Counted from the stretch's first letter, positions 52,570 through 62,183 are shown. The stretch is 64,000 nucleotides of DNA from PBB1 sp040400875 (GCA_040400875.1 JBBAPK010000001.1:1-64000), one strand, 5' to 3'. Translations and numbers: made by a program. Notes: generated from the sequence alone by a model not told the origin.

Positions 52570-53706
52570 ATGTCCGACAAGTCACTCGTCTCCCCAAGCC
52601 AGCGCAGTGCAGCCGGGCAGCCTCATGTGGTTCACCTCGAACTCGGCCGTTTTGTCTATGGCGGTGCGCGGCAGGTGCTGTACCTGACCGAGCATCTGCC
52701 GTCGCTGGGCATCCGCAGCACGCTGGTGTGCGCGAAAGGCGGCGAGATGGCGGCGCGGGCGCGCGCAGCCGGCACCGAGGTGATTGAGCTGGCCACCATC
52801 GGCGACGCGGATGTGTCGCTCACCTGGCGCTTTGCGGCGCTGCTGCGGCGGCTGCAGCCTGATCTGGTGCACATCCACAGCCGGCGCGGCGCCGATGTGT
52901 GGGGCGCGCTGGGCGCCCGGCTGGCTGGATTGCCGGCGGTGATGACACGACGCAACGACACGCGCGAAGCGCGGCTGGCCTTGTGGCTCAAGTACCCTCT
53001 GTTTCGCCACATCGTGGCCATTGCCGAAGGCGTCAAGGACGTGCTGCTGAGCCAGGGCGTGCCCAGTGAAGACATCACCGTGGTGCACAGCGCCATCGAC
53101 CCAAAGCCGTGTCAGCAGCCTCGCTCGCGCGCCGAGCTGGCGGCCACGTTCTCGCTCGACGCAGCGCAGCCGATCTTGGGCATCGCCGCGCAGCTGATCG
53201 AACGCAAAGGCCACGCGCTGCTGTTCGAGTCGTTGCAGATGCTGGCGCACAAGCACCCGACGGTGCAGCTGATCGTCTTCGGGCGCGGGCCGCTGTCAGA
53301 CAGCCTGCCGCAAATCGCCGCAGTTCGCGGTCTTGCATCGCGGGTGCATTTCGCGGGCTTTCGTGCCGATCTGGAACAGTGGCTGGGCGCACTCGATGTG
53401 CTGGTGCACCCGGCCTACACCGAAGGCCTGGGCAATGTGTGCCTGCAGGCCGCAGCGGCCGGCGTGCCGTGCATCGGCTCGCGGGTGGGCGGCATCCCCG
53501 AGGCCATCGCCGACGGGATCACCGGCTTGCTGGTGCCGGTGGGCGACGCCGCGGCGCTGGCCACGGCGATTGGTCGGCTGCTCGGCGACGCACCCTTGCG
53601 CCAGCGGCTGGGTGCAGCCGGGCTGGCCTATGTCGAGTCTGACTTCACGCCCCAGATCATGGCCGCGGGCAACCGAGCGGTCTACCGACGGCTGCTTGGG
53701 CGATGA
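52570..53706 (+). CDS. GT4-family glycosyltransferase
   Basis: 378-residue cytoplasmic retaining glycosyltransferase with GT-B fold. The N-terminal half has LELGRFVYGGARQVLYLTE and LVHIHSRRGADVWGALGAR; the C-terminal half has ILGIAAQLIERKGHALLFE, LIVFGRGP and the E-x7-E type motif VHPAYTEGLGNVCLQAAAAG. Donor and acceptor unknown; lipopolysaccharide core or glycolipid is plausible given the neighbours. The ATG at 52570 and a GTG one codon earlier are alternatives. Confidence 0.93.
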   Translation: MSDKSLVSPSQRSAAGQPHVVHLELGRFVYGGARQVLYLTEHLPSLGIRSTLVCAKGGEMAARARAAGTEVIELATIGDADVSLTWRFAALLRRLQPDLVHIHSRRGADVWGALGARLAGLPAVMTRRNDTREARLALWLKYPLFRHIVAIAEGVKDVLLSQGVPSEDITVVHSAIDPKPCQQPRSRAELAATFSLDAAQPILGIAAQLIERKGHALLFESLQMLAHKHPTVQLIVFGRGPLSDSLPQIAAVRGLASRVHFAGFRADLEQWLGALDVLVHPAYTEGLGNVCLQAAAAGVPCIGSRVGGIPEAIADGITGLLVPVGDAAALATAIGRLLGDAPLRQRLGAAGLAYVESDFTPQIMAAGNRAVYRRLLGR

Positions 53707-53771
53707 TCACGCCACTGCGAACTTACAGAAGCTTCACGCCATAAACCGCCACCCGTCCAAAGGTACCCGCC

Positions 53772-54653
53772 ATGACTGAAATCGTCCGACTTCCCGTTGA
53801 AAACTGGGACTGGCCGTGCTCCGCTCGGGACCAGGAAGCCGCGATCACCGCGCTGGAGTCCGGCAACGTGGTGCTGCTGCCCCGACTCGACTTCCCGCTG
53901 CGCGACAACGAGCGCGAATTCTATTTCCTGTCCACCGGCGCCGAGGTCAAGGGCAAGAACATCAGCCTCAGCCCTGGCGACGACAAGGTGCGCGGCAGCA
54001 GCGCCGATGTGGCCGAGCTCGGCGTGCTGCGCGGCATGATGGTTCGTTTTTCCAACATGAGTCAGGCGCTGGTGCAGCACTTGCTGCCCAGTTACACGGC
54101 GACGCTCGAGAGGGGACGCACCAGCTTTCGCCCGCTGGAAGTCGCCGGCCGGCCCAGCTCCTTGCGCCAGGACGACTCGCGACTGCACGTCGACAGTTTC
54201 CCGTCGTCGCCGACCCGCGGCAAGCGCATCCTTCGCCTCTTCAGCAACGTGAACCCGGTTGGAGAGGGACGAACCTGGCGCCTGGGAGAACCATTCGAAC
54301 AGGTGGCGCGGCGCTACCAGCCATCGCTGCAAGGCCAGCCATGGGGCAGCAGCCAGATCCTCGAGATGCTGGGCATCACCAAGGCGCAGCGCAGCGCCTA
54401 CGACCACTACATGCTGCAGTTGCACGACCGCATGAAGGCCGACAGCGCCTACCAGGCCAGTGCCCAACAGCAGACCGTTGTGTTTGAGCCTGGCGGCAGT
54501 TGGCTGGTCTACACCGATCAGGTCTCACACGCCGCGATGGGCGGGCGGCTCGCCTTTGAGCAGACGTTCTACTTGCCGGTGGCCGGCATGCGGGAGCCGG
54601 CCAAATCACCGCTGCGCGTGCTCGAGCGCCTGATGGGGCGCGAACTGATCTGA
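53772..54653 (+). CDS. kdoO: Kdo 3-hydroxylase (Fe(II)/2-oxoglutarate dioxygenase)
   Basis: 293-residue enzyme of the KdoO type that hydroxylates Kdo to Ko in lipopolysaccharide. The iron triad is visible as His 139 and Asp 141 in SRLHVDSFPSSPT and His 253 in DQVSHAAMGG, with Arg 259 placed to bind 2-oxoglutarate. NENRE-type residues (RDNEREFYF) and RILRLFSNVNP are family segments. It follows the GT4 gene by 65 bp, supporting an LPS-core role for that cluster. Confidence 0.92.
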   Translation: MTEIVRLPVENWDWPCSARDQEAAITALESGNVVLLPRLDFPLRDNEREFYFLSTGAEVKGKNISLSPGDDKVRGSSADVAELGVLRGMMVRFSNMSQALVQHLLPSYTATLERGRTSFRPLEVAGRPSSLRQDDSRLHVDSFPSSPTRGKRILRLFSNVNPVGEGRTWRLGEPFEQVARRYQPSLQGQPWGSSQILEMLGITKAQRSAYDHYMLQLHDRMKADSAYQASAQQQTVVFEPGGSWLVYTDQVSHAAMGGRLAFEQTFYLPVAGMREPAKSPLRVLERLMGRELI

Positions 54654-54677
54654 CGCCGCCCGGGTGGCGGTGGGCGA

Positions 54678-56024
54678 TCAGGGCGACCCGGCTGACGCGT
54701 GCCGGGCGGCATCTTGCTCCGAGTGCCGGCGTTCATCCTCTGAGTGCACTTCGGCGCTGCGCGTGAAGCGCAGGTGCGTGATGTCCGACGGGAAGAACAT
54801 GCCCCAGCTCCACTCGAAGAAGATGCGCAAGCGCCGCCCCGATGACGGCATTTGCGACAGGTAGTAAGCGCGCCACACCAGCCAGGCGAGCCAGCCGGTG
54901 AGGGGCACGCCGAACACCTCGGCCACCCCCTTGAGGTGGCCGATGGAGGCCATCGCGCCGCGCGAGCGGTAGCAAAACGGCTCGGTGGCACAGCCGCGCA
55001 TCTCGCGAGCGAGATTGGCCGCCAGATGCTTGGCCTGCCGCACGGCGAACTGCGCCGTGGGCGGCGAGATGCTGCCATCGAGCGCATTGGGTACGGCCGC
55101 GCAGTCGCCCACAGCCCACACGCCGGGAAAGTCAGGCAGCGACATGTCGCCGTTCACCACGATGCGCCCTTGCAGGCAGCGCACGCCGATGCGCTCGAGC
55201 AAGGGGTTGGACGAGGTGCCGATGGTGCCCAGCACGGTATCGCCGGCGACCAGTTCACCGTCCTTGAGGTGCACGCCGGCCGCCGACACCGAGCTGGCAA
55301 AGGTGTCGAGCCGCACCGTCACGCCGCGCTGGCGCAGCGACTCGAGCGCCGCAGCCCCCAGGCGCGCTGGCAGCTCGGGCAGCAGCCTGGGCATGCCGTG
55401 CAGCACCGTGACCTTGAGTTCATCGGTCGCCACACGCGGGTAGTAGTGACGGATGCCCCTCAGGCAGTCGATCAGCTCGCCGGCCACCTCGACGCCCGAA
55501 AAGCCCCCGCCCACGATGATGAAGTGGCCCAGCTGACGACGTCGCTCGGGGTGGGTCTCGAGCTCGATGCACGCCAGCCGGCGCAGCACCGTGTTGCGGA
55601 TGTGCATGGCGTCGCCCACCGTCTTCAGCGGCAGCGCGTGATCGACCATGCCAGGCATCAGGTCAAGCCGCGCGCGATTGCCCAGCGCGAACACCAGGTG
55701 GTCGTACGGCAGCGTCATTTCGCCGTTGAGGGCTTGCATGGTCAGCCGCCGCGAGTGCGTGTCGACCGAGGTGACCGAGCCCATGATGAACTGCTGGGTG
55801 GGGCTTTGCGGCAGCATCTCGCGCACCGGAACCACCACGTGCTCCGGAAATACCGAAGCGCCCACCGCCTCGGGCAGCATCGGGTTGAAGGTGGTGTAGC
55901 TGTTTTCTGAGACCAGTGTGAGCGAGCAGCCCCGCGGCATCTGGGCGCTCAGCGCGCGCACCATGTTCGTGCCGGCAAAGCCAGCGCCGACGACAACGAC
56001 TCGGGTCACAGCAGCAAAGTTCAC
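54678..56024 (-). CDS. ndh: Type II NADH:quinone oxidoreductase-like flavoprotein
   Basis: About 448 residues. Two Rossmann motifs are seen: VVVVGAGFAGTNMVRAL for FAD and FIIVGGGFSGVEVAGELIDC for NADH. PGVWAVGDCAAVP is the second FAD signature. A C-terminal hydrophobic/amphipathic segment (LTGWLAWLVWRAYYLSQMP) should attach it to the inner membrane, where it passes electrons from NADH to quinone without pumping. The GTG at 56024 is the best start; GTG 56009 is possible, and the longer frame to 56135 lacks family features. Confidence 0.9.
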   Translation of the reverse strand: MNFAAVTRVVVVGAGFAGTNMVRALSAQMPRGCSLTLVSENSYTTFNPMLPEAVGASVFPEHVVVPVREMLPQSPTQQFIMGSVTSVDTHSRRLTMQALNGEMTLPYDHLVFALGNRARLDLMPGMVDHALPLKTVGDAMHIRNTVLRRLACIELETHPERRRQLGHFIIVGGGFSGVEVAGELIDCLRGIRHYYPRVATDELKVTVLHGMPRLLPELPARLGAAALESLRQRGVTVRLDTFASSVSAAGVHLKDGELVAGDTVLGTIGTSSNPLLERIGVRCLQGRIVVNGDMSLPDFPGVWAVGDCAAVPNALDGSISPPTAQFAVRQAKHLAANLAREMRGCATEPFCYRSRGAMASIGHLKGVAEVFGVPLTGWLAWLVWRAYYLSQMPSSGRRLRIFFEWSWGMFFPSDITHLRFTRSAEVHSEDERRHSEQDAARHASAGSP

Positions 56025-56162
56025 GGCAAGCAGGCGCGATGCGCGCGGTGGAAAGGCAGAAAGTCTCGGGGCGCAGCCACCGAGTTCATCGGGGCCGCAG
56101 CCGTGCGGGCGAAGCAGCAGCCTCCACCCATGCACAAAGCGTGCACAGGTGGAGGCTCACGC

Positions 56163-57752
56163 TCAGATTTCTTCGTACAGCGGCAGCGTCAGGAACTCTT
56201 CGAACGCATCCTGCGTGCTCATCTGGGTGAAGATCTCGGCGGCACGATCGAACTTGCCCTCGAAGCCACCAGCCCTGATCTTGGCGAGCTCTTCAGGCAC
56301 GAACGAGCGCACCATGTCGGCGGTGACCTTGCGGCCGTCTTCAAGCACGCCCTTGGGTGTGCGGATCCACTGCCACACCTGCGAGCGGCTGATTTCGGCG
56401 GTGGCCGCGTCTTCCATCAGGTTGTGGATGGGCACGCAGCCGTTGCCGGCCAGCCAGGCGCCCAGGTAATGGATGCCCACGTTGATGTTCATGCGCAGGC
56501 CGGCTTCGGTGATCGGCGCCTCGGGCTGGAAGTTCAGCAAGTCGGCACCGGTCGCGTTGACCTCGGGCTTTTGCTTGTCGAACTGGTTGGGTCGATCGCC
56601 GAGCACCTCGACGAACTCCTTCATCGAAGCTTCGACCAACCCGGGGTGCGCGACCCAGCCGCCGTCGTAGCCATCGGTGGCATCGCGGCGCTTGTCGGCA
56701 ATGATGCCGGCCATGGCGATCTCGTTTCTGGCCGGATCGTTCTTGATCGGAATCAGCGCGCTCATGCCGCCAATCGCCGGCGCGCCGCGCTTGTGGCAAG
56801 TCTTGAGCAGCAGCAGCGCATAAGCACGCATGAAGGGCGCGGTCATCGTGACCTTGGCGCGGTCGGCCAGACAGAACTCGTGGTCGAGCTTGAACTTCTT
56901 GATGCAGCTGAAGATGTAGTCCCAGCGGCCGGCGTTCAGGCCGGCGCTGTGCTCGCGCAGCTCATAGAGGATTTCTTCCATCTCGAACGCAGCCAGGATG
57001 GTCTCGATCAGCACCGTGGCCTTGATCGTGCCTTGCGGCAGACCCAGCTCGTTTTGCGTCATCACGAACCCGTCGTTCCACAGCCGCGCCTCGAGGTGGC
57101 TTTCCATCTTGGGCAGGTAGAAAAACGGGCCGGCACCGCGCGCGATCTGCTCCTTTGCGTTGTGGAACATGAACAGCGCGAAGTCGAAGATGCCGCCGCT
57201 CACGCGCTGGCCGTCGACCAGCACATGCTTTTCATCGAGGTGCCAGCCGCGCGGGCGCACCTGCAGCGTGGCGATCTTGTCGTTGAGCTTGTAAGTCTTG
57301 CCGTTGGACTCGAGCGTGAGCGTGCGGCGGATGGCCTGGCTGAGGTTGATCTGGCCTTGAATCTGGTTCGTCCACAGCGGTGAGTTGCTGTCTTCGAAGT
57401 CGGTCATGTAGCTGTCAGCGCCCGAATTGAAGGCGTTGATGACCATCTTGGCCTCGACGGGGCCGGTGATCTCCACCCGACGGCACTGCAGCGCGGGCGG
57501 AACCGGCGCGACCTTCCAGTCACCTTCGCGGATGGCTTTCGTCTCGGCCAGAAAGTCGGGGCGCTCGCCGGCGTCGAGCCGCTTGCTGCGCTCGACGCGC
57601 GCTGCGAGCAGTTGCTGGCGCCGCGGCTCGAACGCGCGGTGCAGCTTGGCCACCAACTCAAGCGCGGGCAGACTGAGGACGGCCTCGAAGCCGGGACGCA
57701 TCGGCGCGTTGATCTCCATGCCCGCAGGCAAGGTCAGCGTGGAAAGGCTCAT
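56163..57752 (-). CDS. aceB: Malate synthase A
   Basis: Glyoxylate shunt enzyme condensing glyoxylate and acetyl-CoA to malate. 529 residues, the isoform A size. Visible signatures are KMVINAFNSGADSYMTDFED, the RPRGWHLDEKHV segment, ATVLIETILAAFEMEEILYE, and the family motif KRGAPAIGGMSALIP. The catalytic acid lies in VWQWIRTPKG-flanking DAATAEISRSQ. AAGGAG precedes the ATG. No aceA is adjacent. Confidence 0.97.
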   Translation of the reverse strand: MSLSTLTLPAGMEINAPMRPGFEAVLSLPALELVAKLHRAFEPRRQQLLAARVERSKRLDAGERPDFLAETKAIREGDWKVAPVPPALQCRRVEITGPVEAKMVINAFNSGADSYMTDFEDSNSPLWTNQIQGQINLSQAIRRTLTLESNGKTYKLNDKIATLQVRPRGWHLDEKHVLVDGQRVSGGIFDFALFMFHNAKEQIARGAGPFFYLPKMESHLEARLWNDGFVMTQNELGLPQGTIKATVLIETILAAFEMEEILYELREHSAGLNAGRWDYIFSCIKKFKLDHEFCLADRAKVTMTAPFMRAYALLLLKTCHKRGAPAIGGMSALIPIKNDPARNEIAMAGIIADKRRDATDGYDGGWVAHPGLVEASMKEFVEVLGDRPNQFDKQKPEVNATGADLLNFQPEAPITEAGLRMNINVGIHYLGAWLAGNGCVPIHNLMEDAATAEISRSQVWQWIRTPKGVLEDGRKVTADMVRSFVPEELAKIRAGGFEGKFDRAAEIFTQMSTQDAFEEFLTLPLYEEI

Positions 57753-57861
57753 CAGAAAAACTCCTTCAAGGGTTCAAGAAAAACTCGTCTCACCGCGCAG
57801 GCTGCGGCCGATGCGCGTGGCTTCAATGTCGTGGGGGTGGCCCTGCCGGGCTTGGGGCGAC

Positions 57862-58152
57862 TCAGGCGCTCAGGCAGGTCTTCATGAAGGCCTTGCGGTC
57901 GTCGCCCTTCTTGCCGGCGGCTTCGGCGTTGCAGGTCTTCATCTTGTCTTGCTGAGTGGGCTTGCCGCCGGCAGAAAGGCAGGTCTTCATGAAGGCCTTG
58001 CGGTCATCGCCCTTCTTGTCGCCGGCTTCGGCATTGCAGGTGCTCATCTTGTTTTGCTGCTTCGTCAATGGAGCGCTGGCGGCATCGGCGGCGAATGCGG
58101 GTGCAGCCATAACGCCCAGGCCCAGGGCAATCGCGATCAGGAATGATTTCAT
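57862..58152 (-). CDS. psiF: PsiF-family exported protein with two repeats
   Basis: 96-residue periplasmic protein. A signal peptide (MKSFLIAIALGLGVMAAPAFA) is followed by two copies of the PsiF repeat: MSTCNAEAGDKKGDDRKAFM and MKTCNAEAAGKKGDDRKAFM, each ending KTCLSA. The pattern C-N-A-x-A...K-K...G-D-x-R-K-x-F-M-x-x-C-L is the family signature, with two Cys per repeat. E. coli PsiF is phosphate-starvation induced; function unknown. AAGGAG lies six bases before the ATG at 58152. Confidence 0.9.
   Translation of the reverse strand: MKSFLIAIALGLGVMAAPAFAADAASAPLTKQQNKMSTCNAEAGDKKGDDRKAFMKTCLSAGGKPTQQDKMKTCNAEAAGKKGDDRKAFMKTCLSA
57872..58059. repeat. Direct repeat of 83 bp encoding the PsiF domains
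   Basis: Two copies at 57872-57954 and 57977-58059, period 105 bp, identical over the first 29 bases and highly similar after. They encode the two PsiF modules, so the gene arose by an internal duplication that remains almost unmutated. Confidence 0.9.
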
Positions 58153-58252
58153 GGTGACTCCTTGCAGGTGGTGAGAGCAGGCGCGTGACGCGCCACCGGG
58201 GATTGGATCACGGCGGCCCACACGCCAGCAAGGCGCGGGCCCGCTCGCACGG

Positions 58253-59647
58253 TCAAAGAATGCGCCGCGGGTGCGCCATCTTCTCGTGCGCGGCGTGCAA
58301 CCGACGCACCAGCACGCGGATGAACGAGGCATCAAACCGGTGCTGGCAGCCTTCGCTGAGCTGCGCGAGCGTCTCGGGCACGAAGGACACGGTGGTGGCG
58401 ACCTCGCTGACGATCACGTCTGCCGCGTGGGTGCGCAGATCGGGGCTGGGCGCGAGGTAGGCCATTTCGCCAACCGACGTGCCGGTGCCCAGCGTGGCAA
58501 CCTTCTCGCCATCGCGAAAGACCTCGACGCAGCCCTGCGCAATGATGTGAAAAGCGCGGCCCCTATCGCCCTTGCGGTACAGGCCATGGCTCACGGGAAA
58601 GCGCCGCCACTTGGCGCGGTGGACCACCTCCCACAGCTCGACATCGCCAAAACTCGAGAAGAACTCCAGCTGGCGCAGCAAGTTGAAGCGCTCCGAATCC
58701 ATCACCGCCTGCAGCTGGCCGCGCGGCACCTCCTGCCTAGAGATCAGACCGGCGAGCGCGTTGGCAAATTCGTCCCAGCCGGCATAGCGCTGCTGCGCGT
58801 CCTTGGCCAGTGCACGCTGGATCACCTCGTCGAGCGCAGCACTCACCCCCTCACGCAGTCCCAGCAGCGGCGCCGGCTTCACGTGATAAATCTGGTGCAT
58901 CAGGGCCGACTGGATCTGCGCGTCGAACGGCGGGCGCCCGGCGATCAGGTGATAGAGCACCGCGCCCAGCGAATACATGTCGGCGCGGCTGTCGAGCGTG
59001 CTGCCATCGAGCTGCTCGGGCGACATGTAGGCCAGCGAGCCGACGCGATAGACCTGGGTCACATCGGAGCCCATGTTCAGCACGCTGCCGAAGTCGGACA
59101 CCTTGACATCGGTGATGCCCCCGGGGCTCATCACCGTGAGCAAATTGGCAGGCTTCACGTCGCGGTGGATCAGTCCCTGGCGAAAGACGTAGCTCAGCGC
59201 CATGGCGCACTTGAAGCCGATTTCGACGATCTGCTCGAGCGGCAGCAGCTGATCGGCGCGGCAATAGGGCCGCAAGGTGCCGCCGGCGACGTGCTCCATC
59301 ACCAGGTACTGGCATGACGGCTCGATCACCGCGTCATAGATCTTCACCACATTAGGGTGCTGAAGGCGGCCGACCAGCGTGGCCTCGGCCGCGAAGAATC
59401 GTTCGCTGTAGCGGGTTGCATCGGCGTCGTCGCTGGCCGGCAGACGCACCCGCTTGACCGCCACATCGCGGTCGTGGAACTCGTCGCGGCACAAAAAGAC
59501 GTCGCTGGTGGCGCCTTCGCCGAGCTTGCGTATCACCGGGTACTTGCCGATTCGCGCGGGCAACTCACCAGCAGGCACGGCCTGGGTCGCCACGTCGAGC
59601 GGTATGTCGACAGCCGGTGTGATGACTTCGGTGGGGTTCTCGTTCAA
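58253..59647 (-). CDS. Ser/Thr protein kinase fused to cyclic-nucleotide-binding domain
   Basis: About 464 residues. An N-terminal Hanks-type kinase domain (about residues 20-285) has GKYPVIRKLGEGATSDVFL (P-loop), the VAVKRVRL Lys, HRDVKPANLL, VKVSDFGS and AYMSPEQ. A linker is followed by a cyclic-nucleotide-binding fold (about 320-440) with GDRGRAFHIIAQGCVEVF and GTSVGEMAYL. It could be a kinase gated by cAMP or cGMP, or by another small ligand. No ATG exists near the domain start; I place it at the TTG at 59647, and a start farther upstream is possible. It diverges from argS. Confidence 0.88.
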   Translation of the reverse strand: MNENPTEVITPAVDIPLDVATQAVPAGELPARIGKYPVIRKLGEGATSDVFLCRDEFHDRDVAVKRVRLPASDDADATRYSERFFAAEATLVGRLQHPNVVKIYDAVIEPSCQYLVMEHVAGGTLRPYCRADQLLPLEQIVEIGFKCAMALSYVFRQGLIHRDVKPANLLTVMSPGGITDVKVSDFGSVLNMGSDVTQVYRVGSLAYMSPEQLDGSTLDSRADMYSLGAVLYHLIAGRPPFDAQIQSALMHQIYHVKPAPLLGLREGVSAALDEVIQRALAKDAQQRYAGWDEFANALAGLISRQEVPRGQLQAVMDSERFNLLRQLEFFSSFGDVELWEVVHRAKWRRFPVSHGLYRKGDRGRAFHIIAQGCVEVFRDGEKVATLGTGTSVGEMAYLAPSPDLRTHAADVIVSEVATTVSFVPETLAQLSEGCQHRFDASFIRVLVRRLHAAHEKMAHPRRIL

Positions 59648-59832
59648 GTCGAGCTCGAGGTTTGGGCATGGCGATGCAGCCAAACGCCGCGCGCACCACT
59701 TCGATGTTGGCTCAGGACGCGCCGATTGGTAACGCAGAACAAGCCAGCAAAGACGCGCCAAACCTCGAGCCACACCGCAGCTTCAGCGGCCCGTAGGGTC
59801 GGCTGGCCCAGGGCGAAACGTAGAATCTGCCC

Positions 59833-61530
59833 ATGATTGAAGCGAAGCAAGACCTGTTGAAGGCCCTCGCCTCAGCGATCCATGAACTCAGCCCTGGCAG
59901 CACGCTGCCTGCCGCCTTCGAATCGCCCAAACTCGCCGCCCACGGAGACTTGGCGTGCACCTCGGCCATGCAGCTGGCCAAGCCGCTGAAGAAAAATCCG
60001 CGCGAAGTGGCGCAAGCCCTGATCGAGGCCCTTGAGCGTCAAAGCGCGGTGCAGACCCACGTTGAATCCTTTGAGATCGCCGGGCCCGGCTTCGTCAATG
60101 TGCGACTGCGTCACGCAACCCGCCAGGCCATCGTGCGCGAGGTGCTCGCCGCCGGCGCGTGCTTCGGCCGTCAGGCACCCCATGGCCAGCAGGTGCTCGT
60201 CGAATTCGTCTCGGCCAACCCGACCGGGCCGCTGCACGTGGGCCACGGCCGGCAGGCCGCCCTTGGCGACGCGATTTGCAACCTGTTCGAGACCCAGGGC
60301 TGGTCGGTGTGGCGCGAGTTCTATTACAACGACGCCGGCGTGCAGATCGCCACGCTGACCGCCTCGACGCGGGCGCGGCTGCTGGGCCTCAAGCCCGACG
60401 ACGCGCAGTGGCCCGAGTCGGCCTACAACGGCGACTACATCGCCGACATTGCCGCGGGCTTCGCCGCACGGCACACGGTCAAGGCCGATGACCGCGAGTT
60501 CACCGCCTCGGGCGACATCGAAGATGTGGAGGGCATCCGCCAGTTCGCGGTGGCCTACCTCAGGCACGAGCAGGATCTCGATCTGCAGGCCTTCGGTGTG
60601 CGCTTCGACCATTACTTTCTCGAATCCAGCCTGTACGCCAGCGGTCAGGTCGAAGCCACCGTGGCGCGCCTGATGGCCGCCGGCAAGACCTATGAGCAAG
60701 ACGGCGCGCTGTGGCTGCGCAGCACCGACTACGGCGACGACAAGGACCGCGTGATGCGCAAGTCGGGCACCACCGGCGGCGAGTCGCAGTACACCTACTT
60801 CGTGCCCGATGTGGCTTATCACATCAACAAATTCTCGCGCGGCTACACCAAGGCCATCAACATCCAGGGCGGCGACCACCACGGCACCATCGCCCGGGTG
60901 CGCGCCGGATTGCAGGGCTCGGGCGTGGGCATCACGTCAGGCTACCCCGACTACGTGCTGCACAAGATGGTCACGGTGATGAAGGGCGGCGAAGAGGTCA
61001 AGATCTCCAAGCGCGCCGGCTCTTACGTGACGCTGCGCGACTTGATCGACTGGACCAGCCGCGACGCGGTGCGCTTCTTCCTGATCAGCCGCAAGGCCGA
61101 CACCGAGTTCACCTTCGATGTCGATCTGGCGCTCAAGCAAAACGACGAGAACCCGGTGTTCTATGTGCAGTACGCCCATGCCCGCATCTGCTCGGTGATC
61201 CAGCAGTACGCCGACAAGGGCGGCGATGTGGATGCGATCGCCACCGCCGATCTGTCGGTGCTGACGGCACCGACGGAAACCTCACTCATGCTGCGGCTGG
61301 CCGACTACCCGGTGATGCTGTCGAGCGCGGCCGAGACACTGGCGCCCCACGACCTGACTTTCTACCTGCGCGATGTGGCCAGCGCCTTCCACAGCTACTA
61401 CGCGGCCGAGCGCTTTCTGGTCGATGACGACGCCGTCGCCCGCGCACGGCTGGCGCTGCTGGCTGCCACACGGCAGGTGATCCGCAATGCGTTGGCCGTG
61501 CTCGGCGTGAGCGCGCCCGAGAAAATGTGA
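59833..61530 (+). CDS. argS: Arginyl-tRNA synthetase
   Basis: Class I aminoacyl-tRNA synthetase, 565 residues. The N-terminal Add1 domain binds tRNA; the HIGH motif is HVGHGR in NPTGPLHVGHGRQAALGD and the KMSKS-like motif is KISKRAG. The C-terminal anticodon-binding domain with DALT-type helices ends in IRNALAVLGVSAPEKM. Normal length. A SPOR-domain gene follows by 8 bp, a conserved arrangement in Burkholderiales. Confidence 0.97.
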   Translation: MIEAKQDLLKALASAIHELSPGSTLPAAFESPKLAAHGDLACTSAMQLAKPLKKNPREVAQALIEALERQSAVQTHVESFEIAGPGFVNVRLRHATRQAIVREVLAAGACFGRQAPHGQQVLVEFVSANPTGPLHVGHGRQAALGDAICNLFETQGWSVWREFYYNDAGVQIATLTASTRARLLGLKPDDAQWPESAYNGDYIADIAAGFAARHTVKADDREFTASGDIEDVEGIRQFAVAYLRHEQDLDLQAFGVRFDHYFLESSLYASGQVEATVARLMAAGKTYEQDGALWLRSTDYGDDKDRVMRKSGTTGGESQYTYFVPDVAYHINKFSRGYTKAINIQGGDHHGTIARVRAGLQGSGVGITSGYPDYVLHKMVTVMKGGEEVKISKRAGSYVTLRDLIDWTSRDAVRFFLISRKADTEFTFDVDLALKQNDENPVFYVQYAHARICSVIQQYADKGGDVDAIATADLSVLTAPTETSLMLRLADYPVMLSSAAETLAPHDLTFYLRDVASAFHSYYAAERFLVDDDAVARARLALLAATRQVIRNALAVLGVSAPEKM

Positions 61531-61538
61531 GGTCCACC

Positions 61539-62183
61539 ATGCGTCTGTCTGCACCCCCCGCATCGCGCCGCTCTCGCCAAGGCGGCGGCTTCATGACCGG
61601 CCTGATCATCGGCTTGCTGATCGGCCTGGCGATCGCACTCGGCGTGGCGCTGTATGTGGCCAAGGTGCCGGTGCCCTTTCTCGACAAGGTGCCGCAGCGC
61701 ACCGCCGAGCAGGATCTGGCCGAACAGGAAAAGAACAAGAACTGGCAGCCCAACGCACCCTTGGCCGGCAAGAACCCAGCGCGCCCGGTGGCCGTGCCCG
61801 CAGCGCCGGCGAGTCAGGCCGACGGGTCAGCCAGCGCGGCAGCCCCGGCGGCGCGCGATCCGGCCAGCATCCTGGCGGACCGTGCGGCGACGGCGCCGAC
61901 AGCTGCTGCGGCATTCACCGCACAAGCTGGCAAGCCTGGCGACATCGGCTTCACCTACTTCGTACAGACCGGTGCCTACTCCAGCGTGGAAGACGCCGAG
62001 GCGCAGCGTGGCAAGCTGGCGCTGCTGGGCTACGCGGCGCGCATCATCGAGCGAGAACAATCCGGGCGCACGGTCCACCGCGTGCGACTCGGGCCGTTTG
62101 AGGAAAAGGCCGAAGCCGACAACATCAAGGAAAAAGTCTTTGCAGCAGGCTTCGAAGCCGCGCTCGTGCGCGCGCCGAAGTAA
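61539..62183 (+). CDS. SPOR-domain membrane protein (FtsN/DedD-like)
   Basis: 214 residues. A cytoplasmic basic segment is followed by one membrane helix (GLIIGLLIGLAIALGVALYV), a long Ala/Pro-rich periplasmic linker and a C-terminal SPOR domain, YFVQTGAYSSVEDAEAQRG to VHRVRLGPFEEKAEADN. SPOR domains bind denuded glycan strands at the septum, so it is likely a cell-division protein. The ATG at 61539 is favoured over a GTG at 61527. It lies between argS and dsbA. Confidence 0.92.
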   Translation: MRLSAPPASRRSRQGGGFMTGLIIGLLIGLAIALGVALYVAKVPVPFLDKVPQRTAEQDLAEQEKNKNWQPNAPLAGKNPARPVAVPAAPASQADGSASAAAPAARDPASILADRAATAPTAAAAFTAQAGKPGDIGFTYFVQTGAYSSVEDAEAQRGKLALLGYAARIIEREQSGRTVHRVRLGPFEEKAEADNIKEKVFAAGFEAALVRAPK

